The notes beneath the pieces are model-generated. The model did no database searches, was not told the origin of the DNA, and worked only from the letters and a program-made list of their open reading frames with translations. Both the position numbers and the translations under genes were made by a program. A stretch of 64,000 bases of DNA from Paenibacillus sp. FSL H8-0079 (GTDB taxonomy: Bacteria > Bacillota > Bacilli > Paenibacillales > Paenibacillaceae), in the NCBI RefSeq assembly GCF_037991315.1, contig NZ_CP150300.1, positions 4,712,001 to 4,776,000 of the forward strand. The letters run 5' to 3'. This document shows positions 1-6,985 of this stretch, one piece after another. Position 1 is the stretch's first letter. Each line of letters opens with the position of its first letter.

Positions 1-444
1 TACTTCTTCATTTTCAACACTAATACCTAATCCATGTTCTTGTTCCCAAGTGCAATCACATAATATCCCTACTCTTCTTATACCATCTTCGAAATCATAT
101 CTTATTAGCAAACCTGTAGGCGTAACAAGTCTCCCTAACTCGTCTATTAATGAAATCTTTGGAGCAATTTTTTCAACTTCTTCACTATCACTTTGCATTG
201 CTCGATAATCTTCATAATTTTCTAAATAATACTCTAAAATCTTATCTTCGCTTTCCTTTACTATGCTAGGCATATTCGCTTTGAATTGCGAAAAAGCATC
301 CCGTTGATTCGGAGTAATTTCCTCATTCTCTTCGCCATAAATATTCAAAAGTATTTTTTGGTTTTTCCTAAACATAGTTATCTCTGTCGTCCCTATCCAT
401 AAATCTTCATAAACAATTTCTCCAAACAACTCATCTTTTTTCAT
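1..444 (-). CDS. Probable immunity protein, DUF6985-like (3' end outside window)
   Basis: An open frame starts at an ATG at 442-444, preceded on the minus strand by an AAGGA-type ribosome binding site, and runs off the left edge; 148 residues are visible. The acidic protein has a C-terminal part reading DCTWEQEHGLGISVENEE, which resembles the ending I associate with DUF6985 proteins, small cytoplasmic proteins often found beside polymorphic toxins. It lies directly downstream of a WHH-type nuclease toxin remnant (465-715), the usual place for a cognate immunity gene. The family call is from memory of the motif. The protective role is inferred from position. Confidence 0.55.
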   Translation of the reverse strand, partial: MKKDELFGEIVYEDLWIGTTEITMFRKNQKILLNIYGEENEEITPNQRDAFSQFKANMPSIVKESEDKILEYYLENYEDYRAMQSDSEEVEKIAPKISLIDELGRLVTPTGLLIRYDFEDGIRRVGILCDCTWEQEHGLGISVENEEV

Positions 445-464
445 TTTTAGAGTATCGTCCTTTC

Positions 465-715
465 TTATTTAACTTCACTTACACCACCAAGGTGTCCAAA
501 TTTAGAATTAACACTACTCGGAACCAATTGTATGGTTTTTCCATCATTAAGTTCATGCCAAGTATACCCTTAAATGTCTGGCGTTCTTACCCTTAGATTT
601 CCATCGATCATCGTTCCGTTCTCTATTAAATCGCGTTGCATTTCATAATCGTAGATCATCTCTACGAATTTCTCATCGCTAATGGATTGTAAATCAACCA
701 TGTCAGATGTTTCTA
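465..715 (-). pseudogene. VgrG linker fragment joined to WHH-type nuclease toxin tail
   Basis: The minus strand encodes a piece (FVEMIYDYEMQRDLIENG) almost identical to the mid-region of the VgrG at 27753-30983, including NLRVRTPDI. The next codon, Glu (GAA) in that VgrG, is TAA here (570-572). The same frame then continues for 34 codons as GYTWHELNDGKTIQLV...HLGG and stops at 465-467. That ending matches the C-terminus of HNH/EndoVII nucleases with a WHH motif, although the second His is Glu. A one-base deletion near 684 also breaks the VgrG frame. It is a dead, displaced toxin cassette of the block-B lineage, with a candidate immunity gene (1-444) still downstream. Confidence 0.6.
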
Positions 716-782
716 TTACTATTCCCTTAGGGAGAGCGTACTGACAATTGAGAAATTTCCAGAAGAAAAGAAGAAAACGAGT

Positions 783-935
783 CAATCATGGTGTTCCTTA
801 TTTAAGTTATAAAATTTAAGCATTTGATGTGCGTACAACCGAAATGACTAAATCTTTATACGGGTCTTACATGGGTTATATGTGTTATTGGTTGAATGAT
901 GGGTTCATTCGTCATTGGGTGGGATCTTTGATGGA
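783..935. repeat. Dispersed repeat, copy 1
   Basis: About 150 bp that recur at 15563-15740 and 26716-26890. Shared landmarks on the plus strand are TCAATCATGGT, GCGTACAA, AAATCTTTATACGGGT and TACATGGGTTATATGTGTTA. On the minus strand every copy lies between the end of an immunity gene and the start of a displaced cassette. This copy lacks about 20 bp near its left end. Function unknown. Confidence 0.75.
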
Positions 936-1260
936 GATCCACCACTTACATTTGTATTATTTAGCATATAGTGGCGGATAATCAAGAACTACAAAACGCG
1001 GTTAGGTCGCATTGTGGTGGTGTTTGTTGTATTGTTCGATCTTATTGTAAGTTGTTTAATAATCCGAACAAATCCATAAATTAATCAAATTGTCCAGTAC
1101 TGTTTCGGACATTCGTAAAAGGTGCGTGATCTTTCACGAAGAACTGACAATTTATTTAGAAGTCTTTTCTCACAAAAAGACCAATCCCACCTTAATAATT
1201 CTGATGGAATAGGCCTTATAATTTGCAACATCTAATTTTTGAAATTATTCACGATTATTC
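936..1260. other. Intergenic stretch with degenerate terminator-like hairpin
   Basis: No open frame with coding character was found. Around 990-1017, an imperfect inverted repeat (CACAATGCG ... CGCGTTTTGTAG on the minus strand) resembles the cleaner terminator at 6894-6933. It could be the decayed terminator of the SUKH genes to the right. The remainder shows nothing I can identify. Confidence 0.4.
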
Positions 1261-1755
1261 CTACGTCTGAGAAACAAATAAACTATCCAAAAGGTCAGTG
1301 AAACTTTCTGTGATCAGTCTGATATGTTCTTCCTCTAGAGGAAGTTTCTTTTCAATATAATTGTCATAATCCATATCGAAATGATATACACTCCCTTTAT
1401 TAGGTCCTTCTACTACAATACAAACTAAATTATTCCTCGGTGTCTCACCTATTGGATAATAAATTCTCGATAAAATATTTGCTTCTGTGTACAGACGATA
1501 CTTTTGTTCTGAATTATTATTTAAATTATTAGACAAAGGAAAAAACATCAAAATAGAAGACTCTATTTCACCTTCTTTTTGGTCATCATTTGTAGTAAAT
1601 CTCCTTCTAGTACCAGTTTTTCCACCATTCTTTACCATTAAAAATTTCTTATAATCATCAGGGAAAATCATATTATACTTCTTCTCGACTATCTCAATCT
1701 CCTGAAGACTTACAGGAGGATATGAACTTTTAATAATATTTTCATCTATATCCAT
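1261..1755 (-). CDS. SMI1/KNR4 (SUKH) family immunity protein
   Basis: A 164-residue protein of the SUKH superfamily, cytoplasmic proteins that bind and neutralise polymorphic toxins. Visible features are the N-terminal helix and turn IEIVEKKYNMIFPDDYKKFL followed by KNGG, the typical SUKH entry motif, then a strand-rich middle with YYPIGE and a C-terminal helix (ITESFTDLLDSLF). It starts with ATG (MDIDENII) after a GGTGGG site and follows a second SUKH gene by 26 bp, probably in one transcript. No intact toxin lies immediately upstream, so it may be an orphan immunity gene kept for protection against siblings. The specific toxin is unknown. Confidence 0.85.
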   Translation of the reverse strand: MDIDENIIKSSYPPVSLQEIEIVEKKYNMIFPDDYKKFLMVKNGGKTGTRRRFTTNDDQKEGEIESSILMFFPLSNNLNNNSEQKYRLYTEANILSRIYYPIGETPRNNLVCIVVEGPNKGSVYHFDMDYDNYIEKKLPLEEEHIRLITESFTDLLDSLFVSQT

Positions 1756-1781
1756 ACTTATCTACCCACCTATTAAGAAAG

Positions 1782-2222
1782 TCAATAAAATTCATCGCTG
1801 GCCTCATGTAATGTTTCTAAGAGCTCAGAAAAACTGTTACATACCTCAGTAATGGAGTCCTCACCAAATTCTTCATTGTTAAGAAATACAACTGAAGGTG
1901 AATTTTCACTTTTTCGGTAATCAAAGCAAAGCTGATTGCCAAAAGGATCTGTTCCAAATGGAAATATCCCTTTTGGCATGAAATCACTTATAAATTCATA
2001 AACTACAACAATATTAGGCTCACTTGTAAAGCTTAGTAAATGGTCAAAAACTCCCTCTCCTCCATCATCATAGGAAAATATATTTGGTACAGGATGCCCA
2101 CCATTATAGTTTTTAACACATTCTCTATAGTCATCAGGAAATTGTATACCATATTTTTTTTCAACCTTATTAATTATATCTTCACTAATATCTCCAACCG
2201 TATGTTTCCAAATTATCCCCAT
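1782..2222 (-). CDS. SMI1/KNR4 (SUKH) family immunity protein
   Basis: A 146-residue SUKH protein: INKVEKKYGIQFPDDYRECV, then YNGGHP, PFGTDPFGNQLCFDY and a C-terminal helix SFSELLETL. The pattern PFG-DPFGN-CFDYR is typical of the subgroup that keeps the fold's ligand pocket. The ATG follows a GGAG site. It sits between the Tdi1-like gene (2325-2861) and another SUKH gene, forming a string of immunity genes without their toxins. Its partner cannot be named from the sequence. Confidence 0.85.
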   Translation of the reverse strand: MGIIWKHTVGDISEDIINKVEKKYGIQFPDDYRECVKNYNGGHPVPNIFSYDDGGEGVFDHLLSFTSEPNIVVVYEFISDFMPKGIFPFGTDPFGNQLCFDYRKSENSPSVVFLNNEEFGEDSITEVCNSFSELLETLHEASDEFY

Positions 2223-2324
2223 TTTTTTTATTCTCCAATTAGCTTTTATATACCTCCTATAGATGCACCTTATAGAAAATAATCCCTACTTTGAAACATT
2301 TATATCGGTCTCCATTTTTTATTT

Positions 2325-2861
2325 TCATTCCATTGGTCCCATAAAATGATTGATTATATATATATGCTCAATAAATTTAACTTTTTTTAAATTCTCAACT
2401 TTCTCTGCTCCACCTAATCCTAAAAGAGGAACATAGCCAAAACATTCATCGTAAGCAGGCTCTCCATATTTTTCAAACGCTTCAAGATAGGGAGACCAGT
2501 CAAGAGCTTTATTCAAAAAGTATTCATCACTTATGTCTCCAAAAAAGTACTTAAAATTTTTCCCTATAACATTTACTTCATGCTTTCTGAAATTAAGCGC
2601 CATTAAGTATCCATCTTCCCAAATCAATATATCTCCCATTGCTGTTGTAAATAGAGGAATTGCTAAATTTGCTCGACTATATGTATACTGTAGTAATTCT
2701 ATATACTGATCAGGATTAATAATTTTCAGATATCCATTGGAAAGACTACCCTGTCCATATTCCTTCCATACTTCAATTAGTTGAATAGGTATTACAGATT
2801 GGTACTTCTCAATGACGTTTGTAGGCATGTCCTCTTTAAAAACAAAATTTGAAATGTTCAC
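2325..2861 (-). CDS. Tdi1-like immunity protein (GAD-like/DUF1851)
   Basis: A 178-residue protein of the DUF1851 (T6SS_Tdi1_C) type, known as immunity to Ntox15/Tde1 DNases. Seen: the N-terminal IPIQLIEVWKEYGQGSLSNG (GAD-like start), the core IPLFTTAMGDILIWEDG, then FFGDISDEYF and the C-terminal FGYVPLLGLGG ... HIYIINHFMGPME. It begins 18 bp after the stop of the Ntox15 toxin (2879-3619), the order expected for a toxin/immunity pair. A diverged paralogue lies at 4772-5326. Family and pairing are strong; neutralisation is inferred from the Agrobacterium Tde1/Tdi1 precedent. Confidence 0.85.
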   Translation of the reverse strand: MNISNFVFKEDMPTNVIEKYQSVIPIQLIEVWKEYGQGSLSNGYLKIINPDQYIELLQYTYSRANLAIPLFTTAMGDILIWEDGYLMALNFRKHEVNVIGKNFKYFFGDISDEYFLNKALDWSPYLEAFEKYGEPAYDECFGYVPLLGLGGAEKVENLKKVKFIEHIYIINHFMGPME

Positions 2862-2878
2862 CGTGTGTCCCCCCCACT

Positions 2879-3619
2879 TTACTCCAGTAACTTAATATTT
2901 AAATAGGTTGTCTTTCTTTCTTCTTCTGTCATATTCTTAGCAATTTCTCTAATCTGTCTATCCAAATCTTTTATCCTGTTCTTCAATTGAGATCCAAGAG
3001 AAGAATTGATTCTTATATCTCCTAGACCGCCTATATTGTCAGGATATCCACCCGCAATTTGATCTGGATTATGAAGGGCAGCTTTCCCCTTGATCCATTC
3101 ATTTGCTTTCTTTTCAGCCTCTTCAAATGAGAATCCTTCATTACGTAGTTCATCTATTTTATCTTGTAAAGCTTTCTTACGAGCAAGTTTTTGAGCGGCA
3201 TCCCCCTCTAAAGCTCTACCATCTCTTAGATATCTATCTCTATTTTTCAAAAACTCATCTACTGTTAATTGATTTATCCCTTCTTCTTGATCTTTCAATT
3301 GTCTTTTAAACTCAGCACTATCATGTTTAGGATTTCTTTTAAAGATTATTTTAATTTCAGGAATTCTTGATATAACAACTTGATTACGAGTAACATTTCC
3401 GCTCTCTTTTGATGAGTTAGATTGATCAGTTTTTTCTGTAGGCTCTAGTTTACTTTTATCTGATCCAGACGCTTCTTCCTTATTGTTTGGTTTATAATTA
3501 TTCTTCGACGTGTCTAAGTCCTTATCCTTCCCTTGCTGCTCCGTCGATTCATTCGGCTTCGTTTTGGTTTCTTTTCCCTTTTTGCGTTTATCCTTTTTCT
3601 TCGATGAATCTTGTTTCAC
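2879..3619 (-). CDS. Orphan Ntox15-type DNase toxin module
   Basis: A 246-residue frame: a Lys/Ser-rich linker (1-90), a charged helical part (95-170) and a C-terminal toxin domain of the Ntox15 family, recognised by LHNPDQIAGGYP, NIGGLGD and INSSLGSQLKNRI. The H-x-x-D motif (HNPD) is the catalytic signature of Tde1-type DNases. The frame should continue from the VgrG linker at 3616-4274, but a single missing C (TTTCAC here, TTTCCAC in the three other copies) near 3618 breaks it. The toxin is thus a displaced C-terminal cassette, without a spike and probably not delivered unless recombined onto one. Its immunity gene follows directly. Confidence 0.75.
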   Translation of the reverse strand: MKQDSSKKKDKRKKGKETKTKPNESTEQQGKDKDLDTSKNNYKPNNKEEASGSDKSKLEPTEKTDQSNSSKESGNVTRNQVVISRIPEIKIIFKRNPKHDSAEFKRQLKDQEEGINQLTVDEFLKNRDRYLRDGRALEGDAAQKLARKKALQDKIDELRNEGFSFEEAEKKANEWIKGKAALHNPDQIAGGYPDNIGGLGDIRINSSLGSQLKNRIKDLDRQIREIAKNMTEEERKTTYLNIKLLE

Positions 3620-4274
3620 TGATTATGATTGTTGGGAATCTGATTATCTTTCTTGTTAGCGCTAGATGAGCTTGTTCCTTCACCCTCGCTAGACTTTTTC
3701 CCTGTACCTGTATTTGATCCTGAAGTGTCCGGTTCTCCGGATGTTTGGGTCTTCTTACTGGTATCCGGAGTTGGATCCTCTATCTTTCCACTACTTGATG
3801 ATCCTGTTCCTTCACCATCGCCAGGTTTCTTCCCTGTACCTGAACTTGAACCCGTACTATCCGTTTCACCCGATGATTTGAACTTCTTACTACTATTCGG
3901 TGTCTGATCCGTTTTCTTGCCACTGCTTGGTGAGTTTGTGCCTTCACCGTCGCCAGACTTCTTCCCTGTACCTGGACTCGATGCAGTAGCATCCGTTTCA
4001 CCTGACGATTGCGACTTCTTACTGCTGCTCGGGGTCTGATTCGGTTTCTTGCCATTGCTGGAGGAACTTGTTCCTGCCCCGTCACTTGACTTATTCCCAG
4101 CGTTCAAGCTTGTTTTCCCTCCGGAACCCACTTCCCAGGCATTACCCGACTCTTTGGGCTTGTTTTTTCCCAAGTTGCCCCAAGACTGAAACCGGATGAC
4201 CTGGCTCTCTTTATAATAATCGCTAACGGCTTTAACAATCACATCTTTTGACTTTTTCACAAATGTTTTTGTTT
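3616..4274 (-). pseudogene. VgrG repeat-linker fragment (displaced)
   Basis: This reads KKSKDVIVKAVSDYYKESQV followed by tandem Ser/Gly/Thr/Lys units (about 35-40 residues each, containing SSGETDATAS, GTGKKSGDGEG and PSSGKKT). It is nearly identical at the base level to the linkers at 11230-11880 and 16900-17540. It lacks the upstream VgrG and is frameshifted at its toxin end by one missing base. Homology stops abruptly at about 4274. It is the 5' part of the displaced Ntox15 cassette. Confidence 0.8.
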
Positions 4275-4439
4275 AACGTTCATACTGTATCCTTCAAAAC
4301 TTTCCCTAGCTGCTCACAGCTACAATTCTATGCTCTGATAATGAACAGCTTGAATGACCTGTTTTGTGCACTCCCAGCGATAGTGCCCTGCTTTGTCTGA
4401 GGGTTAAGGTAAGGTACAGAAAAATCTAGGTTAAATTTC
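4275..4439. other. Gap without recognisable gene
   Basis: This separates the displaced linker from an immunity remnant. One minus-strand frame reads DKAGHYRWECTKQVIQAV, faintly like a transposase scrap, but it is too short to assign. No promoter or repeat was recognised. Confidence 0.3.
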
Positions 4440-4690
4440 ACTTATTACTTCTTTAATTCGAATAGATAGATCTCTCTTCTCATCTTCTGTTAATTGTTCA
4501 CCTCATCATTTAAATCAAATTCTTCCAAATCATTTTCAAATTCTAAAATCTGTTCGTTTTCCTTAATTTCATATTTAATTAGTATTTCAACAAGTATAGT
4601 TTTTACCACGATATTTTCACTAAGTTCGTGTGAATTTATATTGTTTTATTTATTTCTGTTTGGTCCAATGAATTTCACACCAGATATAAA
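4440..4690 (-). pseudogene. 3' remnant of an immunity-like gene (paralogue of 6986-7675)
   Basis: Translated on the minus strand this gives KTILVEILIKYEIKENEQIL and DLEEFDLNDE, then an interrupted reading of QKMRREIYLFELKK. It follows the C-terminal third of the protein at 6986-7675 (TTLAELLIRYRINAKGEFL, ELEQFDMNDVGEQL). The 5' two thirds are missing and the frame is broken near 4495. It is a decayed second copy of that gene. Confidence 0.6.
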
Positions 4691-4733
4691 ATAAGCCTAT
4701 TCCTCCGTAGAAATGTCCAAGTTGGAATAGGCT
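4685..4733 (-). terminator. Rho-independent terminator
   Basis: On the minus strand AGCCTATTCC (4724-4733) pairs perfectly with GGAATAGGCT (4694-4703) across a 20-base loop, followed by TATTTTAT. It lies 39 bp past the stop of the Tdi1-like gene at 4772-5326. Confidence 0.65.
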
Positions 4734-4771
4734 GGCAGGCTATGATTTTCGTTCATTGTTCATACTGCAAT

Positions 4772-5326
4772 TTATTCGATAGGCCCCATAAATTGAGTGA
4801 TTAAATAAATATGCCCAATAAGTTTAACTTTGCTTAGACTCTCAATTCTTTCATATCCACCAAGTCCAAGAATTGGAACATATCCGAAACATTCATCAAA
4901 TTTTATTTCACCATATTTTTCAATTGCTTCAGTAAAAGGTAACCAATCTAGCTCTTCTTCTAAAAAACTCTCATCGTTTATATCTTCAAAGAAGAAATCA
5001 AATCCAGCAGCTATTACATTTACCGTACCTTTCCGATAATTAAGTAGGTTTAAGTATCTTCCTTTTTCCCAAACAATTAAATCTCCCATAGATGTAGTAA
5101 ACAATGGAATTGAATCCTCATGTCTAACGTACAGGTCTACTAGTATTCCCTTGAAATCATCAGGATTTATTATTTTTAAATAACCATTCAGGATACTTCC
5201 AAAGCCATATTCACTCCAAATATCGGTAATTTCTGTAGGAATTAATCCTTTATAATTTTCGATAACTGCATCCGATGCTTTCTCTTCTAACACAAAAAAC
5301 TGGAACGCAGTTGGCTTATCTGACAT
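4772..5326 (-). CDS. Second Tdi1-like immunity protein (DUF1851)
   Basis: A 184-residue paralogue of the protein at 2325-2861: IPTEITDIWSEYGFGSILNG, SIPLFTTSMGDLIVWEKG, FFEDINDESFLEEELDWLPF, CFGYVPILGLGGYERI and YLITQFMGPIE. The start chosen is the ATG at 5326 (MSDKPTAF), which has a GAGGTGA site 5 bases upstream; the in-frame GTG earlier overlaps that site. Just upstream lie the last 23 codons of a second Ntox15 toxin (5337-5408), so this gene once followed a complete Ntox15. The rest of that toxin was replaced by the YwqJ-YwqK-EndoV cassette. It probably still gives immunity to a related DNase. Confidence 0.85.
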   Translation of the reverse strand: MSDKPTAFQFFVLEEKASDAVIENYKGLIPTEITDIWSEYGFGSILNGYLKIINPDDFKGILVDLYVRHEDSIPLFTTSMGDLIVWEKGRYLNLLNYRKGTVNVIAAGFDFFFEDINDESFLEEELDWLPFTEAIEKYGEIKFDECFGYVPILGLGGYERIESLSKVKLIGHIYLITQFMGPIE

Positions 5327-5336
5327 ACAAGTCACC

Positions 5337-5408
5337 TCAGTACTTTAATTTAATATTTAGAAAGGTTGATTCTCTTTCTTCTTTGGTCATGTTGCTTGCA
5401 ATTCCCCT
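5337..5408 (-). pseudogene. C-terminal tail remnant of a second Ntox15 toxin
   Basis: The minus strand encodes RGIASNMTKEEREST-FLNIKLKY and a stop, matching the end of the toxin at 2879-3619 (REIAKNMTEEERKTTYLNIKLLE). It begins exactly where the endonuclease V gene ends and stops 10 bp before the second Tdi1-like ATG. This marks a cassette junction to the base pair. Confidence 0.75.
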
Positions 5409-6067
5409 CATTTTTTTGTTTCTAAATCTGCTTGTCTGACTGGTACAGGGAGTCTACTTTCCTCATTAATTAACGCTAATGTATGGTCTGTGGCAGTATC
5501 GATATTTATCCAATTACCACAGGAGACGAAAATGGGCTTAACACTTTTATGTGTTCGTAATGCTCTCCCATAGATTTTGTGATGTATCACAATATCAGAG
5601 AAAGCCCCTTCTTCTTCATCGGGCATAATAAAATCAACCCCGTCAATTTTCAAGTAGCTTTGTGCAATGCCTATTGTTGGTTTATTTAAATAAAAGGAAG
5701 CATGCGTTGCTATTCCCATATTCCTAGGGTGTAAGTACACATTTCCATCAAACATAACGATATCTGGTTTATTAATTAAGGTGTTAAATGTTTTTAAAAT
5801 TAATGGTAATTCTCTGAAAGATAAATATCCTGGTATATACGGGACCGCAATTTCATCTGTCATAGATTTCGTCTCTATAACTTTTTTCGTCATAAAATCC
5901 ACGACACATATACAACAAACTGCAATTGTCGTTTCATTTTCCTCCCAATATGCCAGGTCAATACCTGCAATCAGCAGAATATTTTCTTTGTGGAAATCAT
6001 TTTCTAATTTTATTTTCCGAGTTAAATCATACTGAATTTTATCAAATTCATCTATTATTTTATTCAT
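5408..6067 (-). CDS. ywqL: Endonuclease V, YwqL-like (C-terminus clipped)
   Basis: A 219-residue homologue of endonuclease V (deoxyinosine 3'-endonuclease), which nicks DNA or RNA near inosine, the product of adenine deamination. Seen: GIDLAYWEEN with the first catalytic Asp, VPYIPGYLSFRELP, the second Asp in VMFDGNVYLHPRNMG, ATHASFYLNKPTIGIA, YGRALRTHKSVKPIFVSCGN, and LPVPVRQADLET near the end. The start chosen is ATG 6067 (MNKIIDEF), which aligns with B. subtilis YwqL as I recall it. YwqL has about a dozen more residues after DLET; here the frame ends DLETKK exactly where an Ntox15 tail begins, so the C-terminus was lost in a recombination. The order deaminase, YwqK, EndoV matches B. subtilis ywqJ-ywqK-ywqL, suggesting a repair role after deaminase attack. 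Confidence 0.85.
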   Translation of the reverse strand: MNKIIDEFDKIQYDLTRKIKLENDFHKENILLIAGIDLAYWEENETTIAVCCICVVDFMTKKVIETKSMTDEIAVPYIPGYLSFRELPLILKTFNTLINKPDIVMFDGNVYLHPRNMGIATHASFYLNKPTIGIAQSYLKIDGVDFIMPDEEEGAFSDIVIHHKIYGRALRTHKSVKPIFVSCGNWINIDTATDHTLALINEESRLPVPVRQADLETKK

Positions 6068-6071
6068 TAAC

Positions 6072-6530
6072 TTATTTTGCACGCGCATCATATTTTTCGA
6101 TCATTTTCTTTTCAAATTCACTTGGCTCTAATTTTTCATTAATTAGTACCCCTTCTATATCCCACTCTCTATATGTTATGGCAAATCCATATTTGTAATT
6201 CGCGATTGATTTATGATTACCATTCTCAAACCAAGAGATAAATTCTCCTGTTATTACACCTTTGCTCATTTTCTGGAAGCTTGAAATTCTGCCAGATTCA
6301 TAATAGTTCACATAGTCTCCATCAGCCAATCCATTTTTATAGTAAGAGTAATATGCTAAATTCCCATTATCGTATCTTTCATATAAAAGACCAGATATAG
6401 GTTTCCCTCCATCCTCTATGGGTTTATCAAAAACTTCTTGCCCACTATTTCCAGAAAAACAAACATCATCAGTAAATTCTATACCTGTTAACAATACATC
6501 TTCCATTCGCAAAATATTAACATCAATCAT
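6072..6530 (-). CDS. ywqK: YwqK-like MORN-repeat antitoxin
   Basis: A 152-residue protein with several MORN-like repeats: GLLYERYDNGNLAYYSYYKN, GLADGDYVNYYESGRIS, GVITGEFISWFENGNHK and YGFAITYREWDIEGVL. In B. subtilis YwqK is the antitoxin of the YwqJ deaminase toxin. Here it lies 24 bp after a YwqJ-like deaminase fragment and just ahead of endonuclease V, keeping the B. subtilis order. Lacking a signal peptide or membrane segment, it should act in the cytoplasm by binding the toxin. Family assignment is good; partner inferred from conserved order. Confidence 0.8.
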   Translation of the reverse strand: MIDVNILRMEDVLLTGIEFTDDVCFSGNSGQEVFDKPIEDGGKPISGLLYERYDNGNLAYYSYYKNGLADGDYVNYYESGRISSFQKMSKGVITGEFISWFENGNHKSIANYKYGFAITYREWDIEGVLINEKLEPSEFEKKMIEKYDARAK

Positions 6531-6554
6531 TTAATATCATCCACTCCATTTAGA

Positions 6555-6797
6555 TTATTTGGGTAAATCAGATTCTATTTTAAAATCCCGTAAAATATAA
6601 TTACAGTGCGGACATGTTTGGAATGGTATATCGATGACTGGCTTTGATGAGCCTCCAGGTTTTATCACATATATTAAGATATCATCAATAGTAGCACTCG
6701 GATTATCCAATAATGCCTTATTAGCTGCATACACCTCAGCATGCGATCCTGAACCATGTGTATACAAACTATAAGAATCATAAATGTCGTCTGGCAT
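6555..6797 (-). CDS. YwqJ-like deaminase toxin, N-terminally truncated
   Basis: An 80-residue frame with both zinc-binding signatures of a nucleic-acid deaminase: SHAEVYAANKAL (the HAE motif) and TCPHCNYIL (the CxxC motif), with IDDILIYVI between, as in the YwqJ family. It lacks the delivery part and the start of the deaminase fold. The ATG at 6795-6797 has no ribosome binding site and lies 16 bp from a perfect inverted repeat (6814-6863) that probably marks the break. Followed by YwqK and EndoV. Probably a remnant, but the catalytic residues are intact, so recombination with a VgrG linker could revive it. Confidence 0.7.
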   Translation of the reverse strand: MPDDIYDSYSLYTHGSGSHAEVYAANKALLDNPSATIDDILIYVIKPGGSSKPVIDIPFQTCPHCNYILRDFKIESDLPK

Positions 6798-6813
6798 ATT
6801 TTCTATTCTAAAA

Positions 6814-6863
6814 TGTACCTTATGAGATGGACTTTTTTTAAAGTGTCCATCTCATAAGGTACA
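6814..6863. repeat. Perfect 19-bp inverted repeat
   Basis: TGTACCTTATGAGATGGAC (6814-6832) is the exact inverse of 6845-6863, around a T-rich 12-base centre. The arms begin TG and end CA and look like the terminal inverted repeats of an insertion sequence or a minimal non-autonomous element. It could also be a strong bidirectional hairpin. It sits at the broken 5' end of the YwqJ cassette. Confidence 0.7.
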
Positions 6864-6893
6864 CTTTAGTTTGGATTGTTTGGATAATAAAGG

Positions 6894-6933
6894 GGGATAA
6901 AAAACCACAATACAGCGTTTAGCTCGCATTGTG
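6894..6933 (-). terminator. Rho-independent terminator
   Basis: On the minus strand CCACAATGCGAGC folds with the complementary CGCTGTATTGTGG (6904-6933) and is followed by TTTTTTA. It lies 53 bp beyond the stop of the immunity-like gene at 6986-7675. Confidence 0.75.
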
Positions 6934-6985
6934 GCGTTGTTGTTTGTATCATTCTAAATACAGATCGTTGAAAAAACAAATGTAT

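Noticed and set aside
783..935. Reading the dispersed repeat as a TetR regulator gene
   Set aside because: Only about 20 residues look suggestive, and all three copies have stops or frameshifts. It is noted as one possible origin of the repeat only.
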